Position numbers and translations under genes: made by a program. The notes beneath the pieces were generated by a model that saw only the letters and a program-made list of their open reading frames with translations, ran no database searches and was not told where the DNA came from. This document shows positions 1 through 9,072 of a stretch of DNA of 64,000 nucleotides, in pieces (the stretch's first letter is position 1; each line of letters begins with the position of its first letter). This DNA comes from Microbacterium amylolyticum (GTDB taxonomy: Bacteria; Actinomycetota; Actinomycetes; Actinomycetales; Microbacteriaceae): positions 1,674,001 through 1,738,000 of the forward strand of contig NZ_CP049253.1 in the NCBI RefSeq assembly GCF_011046975.1. Reading direction: 5' to 3'.

Positions 1-2
1 GT

Positions 3-1019
3 CCGGAAACGGCCGATATGCGCCGCGACGTGCTGACGGGCGAGTGGATCACGATTGCGGCCAACCGCCAGAACCGCGTGATGTTGCCGCCAGCGGAGTT
101 CGATCCGCTGGCACCGCAAACCGACACGAACCCGTCAGAGGTCCCCAGCCTCTATGACGTGGCCGTGTTCGAGAACCGCTCCCCCTCGCTCGGCCCGGCC
201 CTGGCAGAGGCCATCGGCGGCGTGCCTCGGGCGGACAACGCACCTGAAGGCCCTCACGACGTTGAGCAGCCGGGACTTGGTCGCACGCGCACGGCGATCG
301 GGCGCTGTGAGGTCGTGTGCTTCAGCCCTGAGCGCACGGGATCGTTCGGAACACAGAGCGCGCAGCGCGCTCGCACGGTGATCGAAGCGTGGTCGGATCG
401 CACGGCCGCGCTCAGCGCCCTCCCTGGCGTCGAGCAGGTGTTTCCATTCGAAAACCGCGGCGAGCAGATCGGTGTCACCCTGCACCACCCACACGGGCAG
501 ATCTACTCCTACCCCTATGTCACGCCGCGCACCACATCGCTGCTTCGACAGATTGAGCGTGAAGGTGAGGATCTGTTCGAGCGCATTGTCGAGTTCGAGC
601 AGGCCGGCCCCCGCGTTCTGATCGATGCCGAGCACTGGCTTGCCTACGTGCCCTTCGCGGCGCGCTGGCCCGTGGAGGCGCACCTTGTGCCCAAGCGTCA
701 CGCGGCCGACTTCACGGAACTCACGGACGAAGAAAAAGACGAACTGGCGCGGGTGTACTTGCAGCTTCTGCGCGGCGTTGATGCCCTCTATGACACCCCC
801 ACGCCCTACATCGCGGCGTGGCACCAGGCGCCGGTAAGCGTGGGGCGAGAGAGTGTCCGTATGCACCTGCAGCTCACTTCCCCCCGCCGAGCAGCCGACA
901 AGCTGAAGTTCCTCGCTGGTTCCGAGGCGGCGATGGGGGCCTGGACCGCCGAGATCCCTCCGGAGGCCGGCGCCGAACGGTTGCGCGCCGCTATTCAGAG
1001 CGTCGGGGAGATCGCGTGA
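3..1019 (+). CDS. galT: Galactose-1-phosphate uridylyltransferase, 5' partial
   Basis: GalT exchanges UMP between UDP-glucose and galactose-1-phosphate in the cytoplasmic Leloir pathway. The HPHGQ motif, containing the nucleophilic histidine, lies within the stretch HHPHGQIYSYPY near residue 160. The N-terminal RRDVLTGEWITIAANRQNR stretch is also typical of the family. The reading frame is open to the left edge of the window (codons from base 3 read PETAD before the first ATG at 18), so the true start is probably outside and the ATG at 18 is internal. The stop TGA overlaps the GTG start of galK, so the two genes are translationally coupled. This is ordinary chromosomal housekeeping. Confidence 0.93.
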   Translation, partial: PETADMRRDVLTGEWITIAANRQNRVMLPPAEFDPLAPQTDTNPSEVPSLYDVAVFENRSPSLGPALAEAIGGVPRADNAPEGPHDVEQPGLGRTRTAIGRCEVVCFSPERTGSFGTQSAQRARTVIEAWSDRTAALSALPGVEQVFPFENRGEQIGVTLHHPHGQIYSYPYVTPRTTSLLRQIEREGEDLFERIVEFEQAGPRVLIDAEHWLAYVPFAARWPVEAHLVPKRHAADFTELTDEEKDELARVYLQLLRGVDALYDTPTPYIAAWHQAPVSVGRESVRMHLQLTSPRRAADKLKFLAGSEAAMGAWTAEIPPEAGAERLRAAIQSVGEIA

Positions 1020-2218
1020 CGGGCGCGTCGCTCGTGGAGGCTGCAGAGCTGTTCACGACGATGACGGGCGCCGAGCCCGAGGCCGTGTGGTCGGCACCCG
1101 GCCGCGCGAACCTCATCGGTGAGCACACCGACTACAACGAGGGCTTCGTTTTGCCGTTTGCCGTTCAGAACCGCACCTACGCAGCGATCGGACGGCGAAG
1201 CGACGGGGTCATTCGCGTGACGTCGACGTTCGACCCGACTCCCGTTGAGGTTGCGCTTGTCGAGCTGCGGGCGCTCTTTAGCGGAGCGCCCGGCGATGCC
1301 GTGACCTCCGGTGCCGTTCCCGAATGGGCCGCATACCCACTGGGCGTTGCGTGGGCCGCGATCGAAGCGCATGAGCGCGCGGCAAACCGCGCGTTCGGCG
1401 TTGATATTGCGATTGCGTCTGATGTTCCCGTTGGCGCCGGGCTGTCGTCTTCCGCGGCGCTCGAGGGCGCTGCTCTCGCCGCGATCGACTGGATGTGGCA
1501 GATCGGCCTGACGCCGCTCGACATGGCCAAGGTGGGACGCACGGCCGAGAACATCGCCGTTGGCGCGCCGACGGGAATCATGGATCAGGTGTCGTCCTTC
1601 ATGGGCGAAACAGACTCCGCCACGTTCCTCGACTGCCGCACGCTCGAAACGAGCACGGTTGATCTGGGCTTCGCACGCGAGGGCCTTGAGGTGCTCGTGA
1701 TCGACACGCGTGTCACCCATGCGCACTCCACCGGCGGCTATGGCGAACGCCGCGCGTCCTGCGATAAGGGCGCGCGCGAACTGGGTGTGGTCTCGCTTCG
1801 TGACGTCCGCATGGATGACCTCGACCGTGCGGCGGAGACGCTGGACGATGTGACCTTCCGCCGCGTGCGGCACATCGTTACCGAGAACCAGCGGGTGCTC
1901 GACACCGTGGACACGCTGCGTGCCGAAGGGCCACGCGCGATCGGCGGATTGCTGGTGCAGTCCCATGTGTCGATGCGCGACGACTTCGAGATCTCGGTTC
2001 CCGAACTCGACACCGCCGTGACCGCCGCGCTTGACGCGGGAGCCATCGGTGCGCGGATGACGGGAGGCGGCTTCGGCGGCTCCGCCATCGCGATCGTCGA
2101 ACGCGATCAGCTTGCCCAGACGAAGACGACGATCGCTGATGCCTTTGAACGTCAGGGCTTCCGCGCTCCTCGCCAGTTCACCGTCACGGCCTCGCACGGC
2201 CTGCTTCGCGACCGGTAG
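1016..2218 (+). CDS. galK: Galactokinase
   Basis: Galactokinase phosphorylates galactose at C1 with ATP, the first step of the Leloir pathway. All three GHMP-kinase motifs are visible: the galactokinase signature GRANLIGEHTDYNEGFVLP near residue 25, the ATP-binding glycine/serine loop PVGAGLSSSAALE near residue 140, and motif 3 GARMTGGGFGGSA near residue 345. The 400-residue length is normal. I chose the GTG at 1016 because it overlaps the galT stop and places the kinase signature at the expected distance. The reading frame is open further upstream, but only as an out-of-frame overlap of galT. Confidence 0.95.
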   Translation: MTGASLVEAAELFTTMTGAEPEAVWSAPGRANLIGEHTDYNEGFVLPFAVQNRTYAAIGRRSDGVIRVTSTFDPTPVEVALVELRALFSGAPGDAVTSGAVPEWAAYPLGVAWAAIEAHERAANRAFGVDIAIASDVPVGAGLSSSAALEGAALAAIDWMWQIGLTPLDMAKVGRTAENIAVGAPTGIMDQVSSFMGETDSATFLDCRTLETSTVDLGFAREGLEVLVIDTRVTHAHSTGGYGERRASCDKGARELGVVSLRDVRMDDLDRAAETLDDVTFRRVRHIVTENQRVLDTVDTLRAEGPRAIGGLLVQSHVSMRDDFEISVPELDTAVTAALDAGAIGARMTGGGFGGSAIAIVERDQLAQTKTTIADAFERQGFRAPRQFTVTASHGLLRDR

Positions 2219-2244
2219 CCCCGTCCCGGCGAAAGCGACGCTCC

Positions 2245-3768
2245 CTATTCGGCGATGGTGAGAAAGCCGTCGGTGATGAGCGATCGCACGGCCGGGAGTG
2301 TGGCGTCCTGCAGAGCGTCGTGGTCGACGTCGAGGATCTCGGCGAGCGCTTCAAGGATCTGACCCACCGTTAGATCGCCGTCGCTGGCACCCACGAGGCC
2401 CGCGACGGCGGGGTCGGTCTGCAGGCTGCGACCGAAACCGCCTCCCTGACGTAGCTCGATGACGGTGGGGTCCTCGGCGCCCGGTGTGTAGTGCCGGGCT
2501 TCGGTGACATCCGGCGCCGTTCGAAGCGTGACCGCGCGGAGCTGATCGTCCGTGAGGGCGGTGTGTGCGTCGTGCGCCGCGAGGGCGAGCGCAAGGTGAG
2601 CTCCCAGCCCGTTCTCCGCGGGAATCGGTTGTGAAAGACGCTCGTAGCGCGCGAGGGTCGGTTCAGCCTGTGCGCGTCGAAGGAGCACGTATCCGAATCC
2701 GATCTCGGTCACGCCCCGCGCCGCGAAATCGTCGAGCCACGCGCCGAGTAGCGCGTCATGTTTCGCCGACCCCGGCACCGTGCCGCCGTCCCGAATCCAC
2801 ATCTCCGCGTAGGCGGTCGGGCTGAGGCTTTCGCGCTCCACCACCCACGCATCAAGGGCAACGGGCGACTCCTCCACCCATCTGCGGAAGCGATCGAGCC
2901 CGGAGACGCCGTCCTTCGTCTCCCAGTTGCCCAGGAACTGCGCCGTGCCACCGGGGGTCAGATGCGCTCCGGCGCCCGCGACGACGGCCTGCACGAGAGC
3001 ATCGCCCACGAGGCCGCCGTCGCGATACTCGTACTCCGGGACGCCGCTGGCGCGCGGTGTGATGACGAAAGGAGGGTTGGAGACGATGCGGTCGAACTGC
3101 TCACCGGAGACCGGCTCGAAGAGCGAGCCATGACGCACGTCGATCGCCGTCGTGCCGTTCAGGAGGGCGTTGAGGCGCGTAAACGCCAGCGCACGTTCGG
3201 AGATGTCGGTGGCGACCACACTCTCCGCATAGCGGCCCGCGCGCAGCGCCTGGATTCCGCAGCCCGTCCCGAGGTCCAGAACCCGGCCTGCTGCCGTGGG
3301 AAGTTGCAGCCCCGCCAGGGTCAGAGAGGCGCCGCCAACGCCGAGAACGTGATCCTCGGCAAGAGCGCCACCGCCGAGCGCGAGCTCGTCGAGATCCGCG
3401 GCGATCCACCATTCACCTGGTCCGCGATCGTCGTGGAATGGTCGGGGCCGGACCGTGGCACACGGAACCACGTCATCAGCATCGAGCCGCGCCAGCCCCA
3501 GGCTGATCAGACCGCTCACGCCCAGCGACGGAAGCGCTGCCGCAACGGCGTCCGATGCCTGCGCCACACCGAAGATCAGTAGCCGGGCCAGAACGGCCTG
3601 CGGGTCTGTTCGTTCGCCCAGGCGACGCAACGCGGGCGTGCGCAGCGATCGTGCGATCGCGTCATCGGCCTCAACACCCCACGCGGCGCGCAGCGGCGCC
3701 GAGCGGAAATCGGCGGCGTTGAGATCGGACGAAAGGGCCTGGCACAGAGCGGGATCCGGGGTGAGCAC
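2245..3768 (-). CDS. HemK-like class I SAM methyltransferase (DUF7059-type architecture)
   Basis: A 507-residue protein with a central Rossmann methyltransferase domain at about residues 145-310. SAM motif I is VLDLGTGCGIQAL and the catalytic SNPPF motif lies in RIVSNPPFVI. That N/D-PP-F/Y tetrapeptide is typical of N5-glutamine and nucleobase amino-methyltransferases such as PrmC/HemK and RsmC. The N-terminal and C-terminal extensions (about residues 1-110 and 370-507) match the layout of actinobacterial proteins annotated as methyltransferase with DUF7059/DUF7782 flanks. The substrate is unknown. It converges on galK with 26 bases between the stops. Confidence 0.8.
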   Translation of the reverse strand: MLTPDPALCQALSSDLNAADFRSAPLRAAWGVEADDAIARSLRTPALRRLGERTDPQAVLARLLIFGVAQASDAVAAALPSLGVSGLISLGLARLDADDVVPCATVRPRPFHDDRGPGEWWIAADLDELALGGGALAEDHVLGVGGASLTLAGLQLPTAAGRVLDLGTGCGIQALRAGRYAESVVATDISERALAFTRLNALLNGTTAIDVRHGSLFEPVSGEQFDRIVSNPPFVITPRASGVPEYEYRDGGLVGDALVQAVVAGAGAHLTPGGTAQFLGNWETKDGVSGLDRFRRWVEESPVALDAWVVERESLSPTAYAEMWIRDGGTVPGSAKHDALLGAWLDDFAARGVTEIGFGYVLLRRAQAEPTLARYERLSQPIPAENGLGAHLALALAAHDAHTALTDDQLRAVTLRTAPDVTEARHYTPGAEDPTVIELRQGGGFGRSLQTDPAVAGLVGASDGDLTVGQILEALAEILDVDHDALQDATLPAVRSLITDGFLTIAE

Positions 3769-3795
3769 TCCCCCATTGTCCCGCGTTCACAGGAG

Positions 3796-3963
3796 GTTCC
3801 TCAGTTCGCGGCAGGTTATGCGGCGTGCTTCCACTCCGCGCTGCAGGCGGTTGCCCGCACACAGAAGGTGGCGATCGACGACTCCTCCGTTGGCGCACGC
3901 GTTCGCATCGGGAAGAACGACGCCGGCGGCTTCGGACAGGACACTGTGACGGCTACGTCGTGA
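3796..3963 (+). pseudogene. Remnant of organic hydroperoxide resistance protein (Ohr/OsmC fold)
   Basis: In frame 1 the intergenic stretch reads FAAGYAACFHSAL, then a run containing AVARTQKV, then DDSSVGARVRIGKNDAGGFG. This is the central part of Ohr around its first redox cysteine (family pattern: LFAAGYAACFHSAL, then SSVTARVGIGPN.AGGFGLAV). Only about 50 of the usual 140 residues remain. The start, the N-terminal half and the C-terminal half with the second cysteine are missing, and the frame ends at TGA 3961-3963, overlapping the 3' end of the convergent alcohol dehydrogenase gene. I infer a decayed gene fragment with no function. Confidence 0.72.
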
Positions 3964-5008
3964 GCAGGCTCTTGATCGCCCGGCGCTCCTCCATTGCCGC
4001 GTAGGCGGCGGCGGCATCCGCGAGGGCGAAGCGCGCGTCGAAGACCTGTCCGGGGCGGAGATCACCGGCAAGTACCTCGGGGAGGATCTCGTCGATGTAA
4101 TTGCGCACCGGGGCGATGCCGCCTCGAACACCGACGTTCGTGCCGAACATTGTCCGCATCGGCAGTTCTGGCCCGCCGTTGGGAACGCCGACGAAGCCCA
4201 CCTGACCGCCGGGGCGAGCAGCGCGAAGCGCCTGGTCCATCGACTCCTTTGTTCCGACGCATTCGAGCACCGCGTCGGGGCCGATGCCCGAGAACATGTC
4301 TTTGAGCTTCGCGACGCCCTCATCCCCGCGCTCGGGGACGATATCGGTGGCTCCGAATGCGCGAGCAACGTCCTGCCGTGACGCGTGACGCGACATGGCG
4401 ACGATGCGTTCGGCGCCGAGGCGTCGGGCCGCGAGAACAGCGGACAGGCCCACCGCTCCGTCACCAACAACGGCAACCGTGGAACCCGCCGTCACGCCCG
4501 CCGAGATCGCGGCATGGTGGCCGGTGAGGAAGACATCGCTCAGCGTGAGCAGGTCGGGGATCATGTCGGCCGACGGAAGTCCGCCCTCGACAACCTTCAG
4601 CGTGCCGTCGGCGTGCGGAACACGCACCAGCTCGCCCTGCGCGCCGTCCACGTCGTGGCCCCAGTGGTCGGATCCGCCCCACCAGCCCACCTCGAGGCAG
4701 GACGTGGTGAACCCGCCCACGCAGTTGGCGCACGTTCCACAGCAGTCGTAGAACGGCGCGATCACGAAGTCTCCGGCGCGAACCGAGGTCACGCCGGCCG
4801 CAACCTCTTCGACGACGCCGATGAACTCGTGGCCGATGCGCTTGGGCATGTTCGGCTGCGTCACGCCGCGGTACGGCCAGAGATCCGATCCGCACACACA
4901 GGCGGCGGTGACGCGAACAATCGCGTCCTGTCCGGATCCGGAAAGGGAAGGGTCGGGCACGATCTCCGAGCGGATGTCTCGCTCGCCGTAGATGAGGGTG
5001 GCACGCAT
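3953..5008 (-). CDS. Zinc-dependent alcohol dehydrogenase (MDR family)
   Basis: A 351-residue medium-chain dehydrogenase/reductase. Catalytic zinc ligands are indicated by VCGSD near residue 39 and GHEFIGVVEEV near residue 63. The structural zinc lobe has four cysteines (CCGTCANC, then C in TTSC) at about residues 93-110. The nucleotide-binding glycine motif is VVGDGAVGLSAV near residue 180. It should oxidise or reduce an alcohol/aldehyde with NAD(P)H; the substrate cannot be read. Transcribed away from the CCA-adding enzyme gene, with 53 bases between the two starts. Confidence 0.88.
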   Translation of the reverse strand: MRATLIYGERDIRSEIVPDPSLSGSGQDAIVRVTAACVCGSDLWPYRGVTQPNMPKRIGHEFIGVVEEVAAGVTSVRAGDFVIAPFYDCCGTCANCVGGFTTSCLEVGWWGGSDHWGHDVDGAQGELVRVPHADGTLKVVEGGLPSADMIPDLLTLSDVFLTGHHAAISAGVTAGSTVAVVGDGAVGLSAVLAARRLGAERIVAMSRHASRQDVARAFGATDIVPERGDEGVAKLKDMFSGIGPDAVLECVGTKESMDQALRAARPGGQVGFVGVPNGGPELPMRTMFGTNVGVRGGIAPVRNYIDEILPEVLAGDLRPGQVFDARFALADAAAAYAAMEERRAIKSLLTT

Positions 5009-5061
5009 ACCTCGACGCTACCCGCGGAATCCTTCAGGGCGCCCCGACTACGCTGGAAAGC

Positions 5062-6489
5062 ATGCTGAACATGGCCGCCGGTCTTGCACGCCTCGGCGAC
5101 CTCGCGAACCACCCCGTCGTTTCCACTCTCGCGCAGGCTTTTGCCGATGCGGGGCACGATCTCGCTATCGTCGGCGGACCTGTTCGTGATGCGTTGCTGG
5201 GCAGGCACACGCACGATCTCGACTTCACCACGGACGCCCGCCCTGATGACATCCTGCGGATCGTCACACCCGTCTCCTCCGCCCAGTGGGACATTGGGCG
5301 TGCCTTCGGCACGATCGGTGCCCGCATCCGCGGCGAACAGGTCGAGATCACCACGTACCGTGCCGACAGTTACGACGGGGCCACGCGCAAGCCCGTTGTC
5401 GCCTTCGGAGACGACCTGGAGGGCGATCTGACCCGTCGCGACTTCACCGTCAACGCGATGGCGCTCCGCGTGCCGGCCGTGACGCTGGTTGATCCGACAG
5501 GCGGGGTCGAAGATCTCGTCGCGGGAACCCTGCGCACGCCGATCGATCCTCGGATGAGCTTTGGCGACGACCCGCTCCGCATGCTCCGCGCCGCCCGGTT
5601 TTCCGCGCAGTTGGGGTTCGACGTGGAAGAGAACACGCGCCAGGCGATCGAGGACCTGACCGGGTCCCTCAGCATCATCAGCGCCGAGCGGATCCAGGCC
5701 GAGCTCTCGCGCACGCTGCGCGAAACCGACCCGGTGCGCGGAATTCGCGTGATGGTGGACACCGGTCTTGCCGATGAGTTCCTGCCCGAACTGGGCGCGA
5801 TGCGCCTGGAAGTAGACGAACACCACCATCACAAGGACGTTTACGAGCACTCGCTGACGGTTCTGCAGCAGGCGATCGAACTGGAGACGGCCCGCAACCC
5901 CGGCGCGGAACCGGACGTTGCCCTGCGCATCGCGGCGCTGTTGCACGACATCGGAAAGCCGCGCACCCGCAAGCTCGAACCCGGTGGCGCCGTGACCTTC
6001 CATCACCACGACGTCGTCGGCTCGCGCATGGCGAAAAAGCGCCTGGAGAAGCTGAAGTACGACTCGGCGACGATCTCCTCCGTTGCCACGCTCATCGAAC
6101 TGCACCTGCGCTTCTTCGGCTATGCGGAGGGCGCGTGGAGCGACTCGGCCGTTCGCCGGTACGTGCGAGACGCCGGAGACGAGCTGGATCGCCTGCACAT
6201 CCTCACGCGCGCTGATGTGACCACCCGCAACCTTCGTAAGGCTCGGCGGTTGGCGGCGGCGTACGACGATATCGAACAGCGCATTGCTGTTCTGCGCGAG
6301 CAGGAAGAGATCGATTCGATTCGCCCCGATATCGATGGCAATCGGATCCAGGAGATCCTGGGGATTCGGCCGGGACCCGATGTGGGCAAGGCCTACCGGT
6401 TCCTGTTGGAGCTTCGACTCGACGAGGGTCCGCTGGGCGAAGACGAGGCCGAAAAGCGGCTGCGCGCCTGGTGGGCGGAGCAGTCCTGA
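5062..6489 (+). CDS. cca: CCA tRNA nucleotidyltransferase
   Basis: Adds or repairs the 3'-CCA of tRNAs, using CTP and ATP. Residues 30-65 carry the class II nucleotidyltransferase core: the glycine loop IVGGPVRDALLG followed by the metal-binding DLD of HTHDLDFTTDA. The neck and body follow, and an HD phosphohydrolase domain (IAALLHDIGKPRT, near residue 295) is present, as in actinobacterial enzymes. Length 475 is normal. A GGAAAG ribosome-binding site stands just before ATG 5062. This is a core gene and marks the left flank as ordinary chromosome. Confidence 0.95.
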   Translation: MLNMAAGLARLGDLANHPVVSTLAQAFADAGHDLAIVGGPVRDALLGRHTHDLDFTTDARPDDILRIVTPVSSAQWDIGRAFGTIGARIRGEQVEITTYRADSYDGATRKPVVAFGDDLEGDLTRRDFTVNAMALRVPAVTLVDPTGGVEDLVAGTLRTPIDPRMSFGDDPLRMLRAARFSAQLGFDVEENTRQAIEDLTGSLSIISAERIQAELSRTLRETDPVRGIRVMVDTGLADEFLPELGAMRLEVDEHHHHKDVYEHSLTVLQQAIELETARNPGAEPDVALRIAALLHDIGKPRTRKLEPGGAVTFHHHDVVGSRMAKKRLEKLKYDSATISSVATLIELHLRFFGYAEGAWSDSAVRRYVRDAGDELDRLHILTRADVTTRNLRKARRLAAAYDDIEQRIAVLREQEEIDSIRPDIDGNRIQEILGIRPGPDVGKAYRFLLELRLDEGPLGEDEAEKRLRAWWAEQS

Positions 6490-6559
6490 TCTCTGGGTAA
6501 CCCCCGAATGTCGGGCCGTGGTCCCCGTTCGCGGGCGCAACGCCTGTAGCGTTTCGCTC

Positions 6560-7747
6560 GTGTCTGCATCCCCTCATCCCCGCCCCCTGACCGTTTTGCT
6601 CGGGTGTGACACGTTTTCGCCTGACATCAATGGGGCGGCGCGTTTTGCCGAACGCCTGGCCGCCGGCCTCGTCCGGCGGGGCCACGCCGTGCACGTGAGC
6701 GCTCCGAGCCAGCAGTATCGCCGGACACCTGCGCGCACGGAGCGCATCGAGGGTGAGGACCTGACGATGCACCGCCTTCCGTCGGTTCCGTTGCCGTGGC
6801 ACGAGTGGTTGCGTTTCGTGTGGCCGTGGCGTTCGAAGCATTACGCGCGCCGGGTGCTCGATAGCGTGCGCCCGGATGTTGTGCACATCCAGTCGCACAT
6901 CGTCATCGGTCGTGGTCTCACCCGGGAAGCGCGTAAGCGCGGTATTCCCGTGATCGCCACGAACCACACGATGGCGGAGAACGTGCTCGACTCGACGCGC
7001 CTTCCGGACTGGGCCAATCGCCGGCTTGTCCGTGCGGCGTGGGCGGACGCACGGCGCACCTTCGAGATGTGCGCGACTGTGACAACCCCCACGCGCAAGG
7101 CGGCCGACTTCCTGGAAGGCACCATCAACGTTGCCGGTGTGGTGCCCGTCAGCTGCGGAATCGACATGTCTCAGTACACGGCCGATCTGTCACCGCGTCC
7201 GGACAACCGGATCGTTTTCGTTGGCCGCCTTACGGCGGAAAAGCGTGTTGAGGACATTATTCGGGCGGCTGCGCGGCTGGATCCGGCGCTGGACGTGCAC
7301 GTCGACCTGGTGGGTGACGGCGACCAACGTCAGGCCCTTGCCGAGCTGGCGGAGCAATTCGGGCTCGGCGATCGCGTCACGTTCCACGGGCATGTCAGCG
7401 ATGAGGAACTGCGCGCCACACTGACGCGTGCGTCGGTTTTTGCGATTGCGTCCATCGCCGAGCTGCAGTCGATCGCGACAATGGAGGCGATGGCCTCGGG
7501 CCTGCCGATCGTCGCCGCAGATGCGGTTGCCCTCCCCCATCTCGTCTCTCACGGCGAGAACGGCTATCTGTTCGAACCGGGCAATGTCGGCGACCTGGCT
7601 GAGCACCTGCGCACGGTTCTGACGGCCCGCTCCGAGGATCGCGAGCGGATGCAGCGAGCATCGCTCTCGCTCGTCGCCGTTCACGACTTCGATCGCACGG
7701 TCGACGTGTTCGAGGCGCTGTATCGCGGCGAGCCGCTTCCGGTGTGA
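6560..7747 (+). CDS. GT4-family glycosyltransferase
   Basis: A 395-residue GT-B glycosyltransferase. The N-terminal domain begins with CDTFSPDINGAARFAERLA. The C-terminal domain has the donor-binding segment IVFVGRLTAEKRVEDI and the EX7E-type segment ELQSIATMEAMASGLPIV, typical of GT4 enzymes such as PimB- and MgtA-like mannosyltransferases. It probably acts on the cytoplasmic face of the membrane on a lipid or cell-wall glycan; donor and acceptor are not readable. I chose GTG 6560 because it directly precedes the conserved N-terminus and upstream codons overlap cca. Its stop overlaps the start of the next glycosyltransferase. Confidence 0.87.
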   Translation: MSASPHPRPLTVLLGCDTFSPDINGAARFAERLAAGLVRRGHAVHVSAPSQQYRRTPARTERIEGEDLTMHRLPSVPLPWHEWLRFVWPWRSKHYARRVLDSVRPDVVHIQSHIVIGRGLTREARKRGIPVIATNHTMAENVLDSTRLPDWANRRLVRAAWADARRTFEMCATVTTPTRKAADFLEGTINVAGVVPVSCGIDMSQYTADLSPRPDNRIVFVGRLTAEKRVEDIIRAAARLDPALDVHVDLVGDGDQRQALAELAEQFGLGDRVTFHGHVSDEELRATLTRASVFAIASIAELQSIATMEAMASGLPIVAADAVALPHLVSHGENGYLFEPGNVGDLAEHLRTVLTARSEDRERMQRASLSLVAVHDFDRTVDVFEALYRGEPLPV

Positions 7748-8970
7748 TGAGCGCCGCCGACGTTGCACAGGTACCGCCGTCAACGGGCGGTCCATTGCAC
7801 ATCGTCATGTTCGGCGATCAGCACGCCTTCTCGGCGGGCGGAGCGCAGGTGGCGATGAGCCTGCAGAAGAAGTATCTGCAGCGTGCGGGTCATACGGTGA
7901 CGATGGTCGGTCCGCGCCGCGATGCGCGATCGGCAGTCGGCGAGGTGCACGAGGAGTTCATCGATCTGCCGGCGTTTGCGGTGCCGCCGGATCGAGAGTA
8001 CTCGGCGCTGTGGCCGGGCGCCCGCGCGGATCTGGCCGTTGACCGAGGCCTCGCGCGGCGTATCGCGTGGGGGGCGCCGCTGCCTGATGTCGTGCACGTC
8101 CAGGCCGACTACTGGGGCGCTTTTCTCGGGTATCGCCTGGCAGAGCGGTTGCGCGTTCCCGTTGTGCACACGATGCACAATCGCGTTGACGCGGGTATTG
8201 AGGCGACCCTGCCGGCGCCGGCCCTGGTTCTCCGGGCGCTGAACGCGTGGCGCCGGTCGCAGCTGCCCGGTTCGGGACCCGGATCAGACGGCTGGGCGTA
8301 TCTGCGCGGTCTCGCGAGGGGAGCCTCGGCAGTCACCGCACCGTCCGCGCACTTCGCCCGTCGCCTGGAGGAGCACGGCGTTTTTTCTCCCGTTGACGTG
8401 GTGTGGAACGGCATCGACGATGACGTTCTCGGCGACATCGAGCCTGCCCCGCGACGAGACGGTGTGTCCCTGGTGTGGGTGGGCCGGATGAGCCCTGAGA
8501 AGCGCCTCCTGCCGTTTTTGCACGCTTTCGCCGACAGCGGTGTGACCGCGCGCCTGGAGATCATCGGCGCGGGATTCGAATGGGACGCCGCGGGCCGCGT
8601 CGTCGCCGAGCGTGATCTTGGCGATCACGTGTCATTTCGCGGGAGGCTGCCCTACCGGGAGACGCTCGAGCGGATTGCGGCGGCGGACGCCCTGGTGCAG
8701 ACGTCCACGGGGTTTGAGACACAGGGGATGACGCCCTTCGAAGCGGCACAGCTGGGGACTCCCGCGATCGTGTCCGATCCCGACATCGCCGACGAGATGG
8801 GCGATGGTGTGTGGCGCGTGGGCGACAGCCTCGCCGAGACGCTGCGCGAGGCGGACGCGGATATTCGCGCCGGCCGGATTCCGGTTCCGAGCGAGCGGGT
8901 GCGACGGGAGTTTCGACAGTCCAGCCGCACCGAGGCGATGCTGGCCGTTTATCGGCGGGTGCTCGGCTAG
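7747..8970 (+). CDS. GT4-family glycosyltransferase
   Basis: A second GT4 glycosyltransferase, 407 residues. It opens with LHIVMFGDQHAFSAGGAQVAM, has VWVGRMSPEKRLLPFLHAF at the start of the C-terminal domain, and FETQGMTPFEAAQLGTPAIV at the donor site. The ATG overlaps the stop of the preceding gene (ATGA), so the pair is one operon and probably works on the same glycan. Its TAG stop lies inside the CTAGA sequence that borders IS481 copy 1, so the insertion happened at the stop codon without changing the protein. Confidence 0.87.
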   Translation: MSAADVAQVPPSTGGPLHIVMFGDQHAFSAGGAQVAMSLQKKYLQRAGHTVTMVGPRRDARSAVGEVHEEFIDLPAFAVPPDREYSALWPGARADLAVDRGLARRIAWGAPLPDVVHVQADYWGAFLGYRLAERLRVPVVHTMHNRVDAGIEATLPAPALVLRALNAWRRSQLPGSGPGSDGWAYLRGLARGASAVTAPSAHFARRLEEHGVFSPVDVVWNGIDDDVLGDIEPAPRRDGVSLVWVGRMSPEKRLLPFLHAFADSGVTARLEIIGAGFEWDAAGRVVAERDLGDHVSFRGRLPYRETLERIAAADALVQTSTGFETQGMTPFEAAQLGTPAIVSDPDIADEMGDGVWRVGDSLAETLREADADIRAGRIPVPSERVRREFRQSSRTEAMLAVYRRVLG

Positions 8971-9034
8971 ATGTTGCTGGCCATGAGGTTGTTGACGCCT
9001 GCATGCCCGGGTTTGCTCTGATCGCGGTGCTGGC

Positions 9035-9055
9035 TTGACTCTGCCGTAACGTCAA
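9035..9055 (+). promoter_or_regulatory. MerR-type operator/promoter for the VOC-merR passenger operon
   Basis: TTGAC and GTCAA form an inverted repeat around an 11-base centre. The left arm is also a -35 box (TTGACT, 9035-9040). A 19-base spacer leads to CATGGT (9060-9065), a plausible -10. Over-long 19-20 bp spacers with a central dyad are the hallmark of promoters activated by MerR-family proteins. The predicted transcript would start near 9073, which suggests a leaderless VOC mRNA. Copy 2 of the element has lost this region. Confidence 0.55.
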
Positions 9056-9072
9056 CCGACATGGTGGTGTTC

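Noticed and set aside
818..1015. Longer galactokinase start (466 codons)
   Set aside because: The extra part overlaps galT out of frame and is Arg-rich; GTG 1016 gives the normal N-terminus.
4861..6540. 559-codon minus-strand ORF
   Set aside because: Antisense of the CCA-adding enzyme gene, which has complete catalytic motifs.
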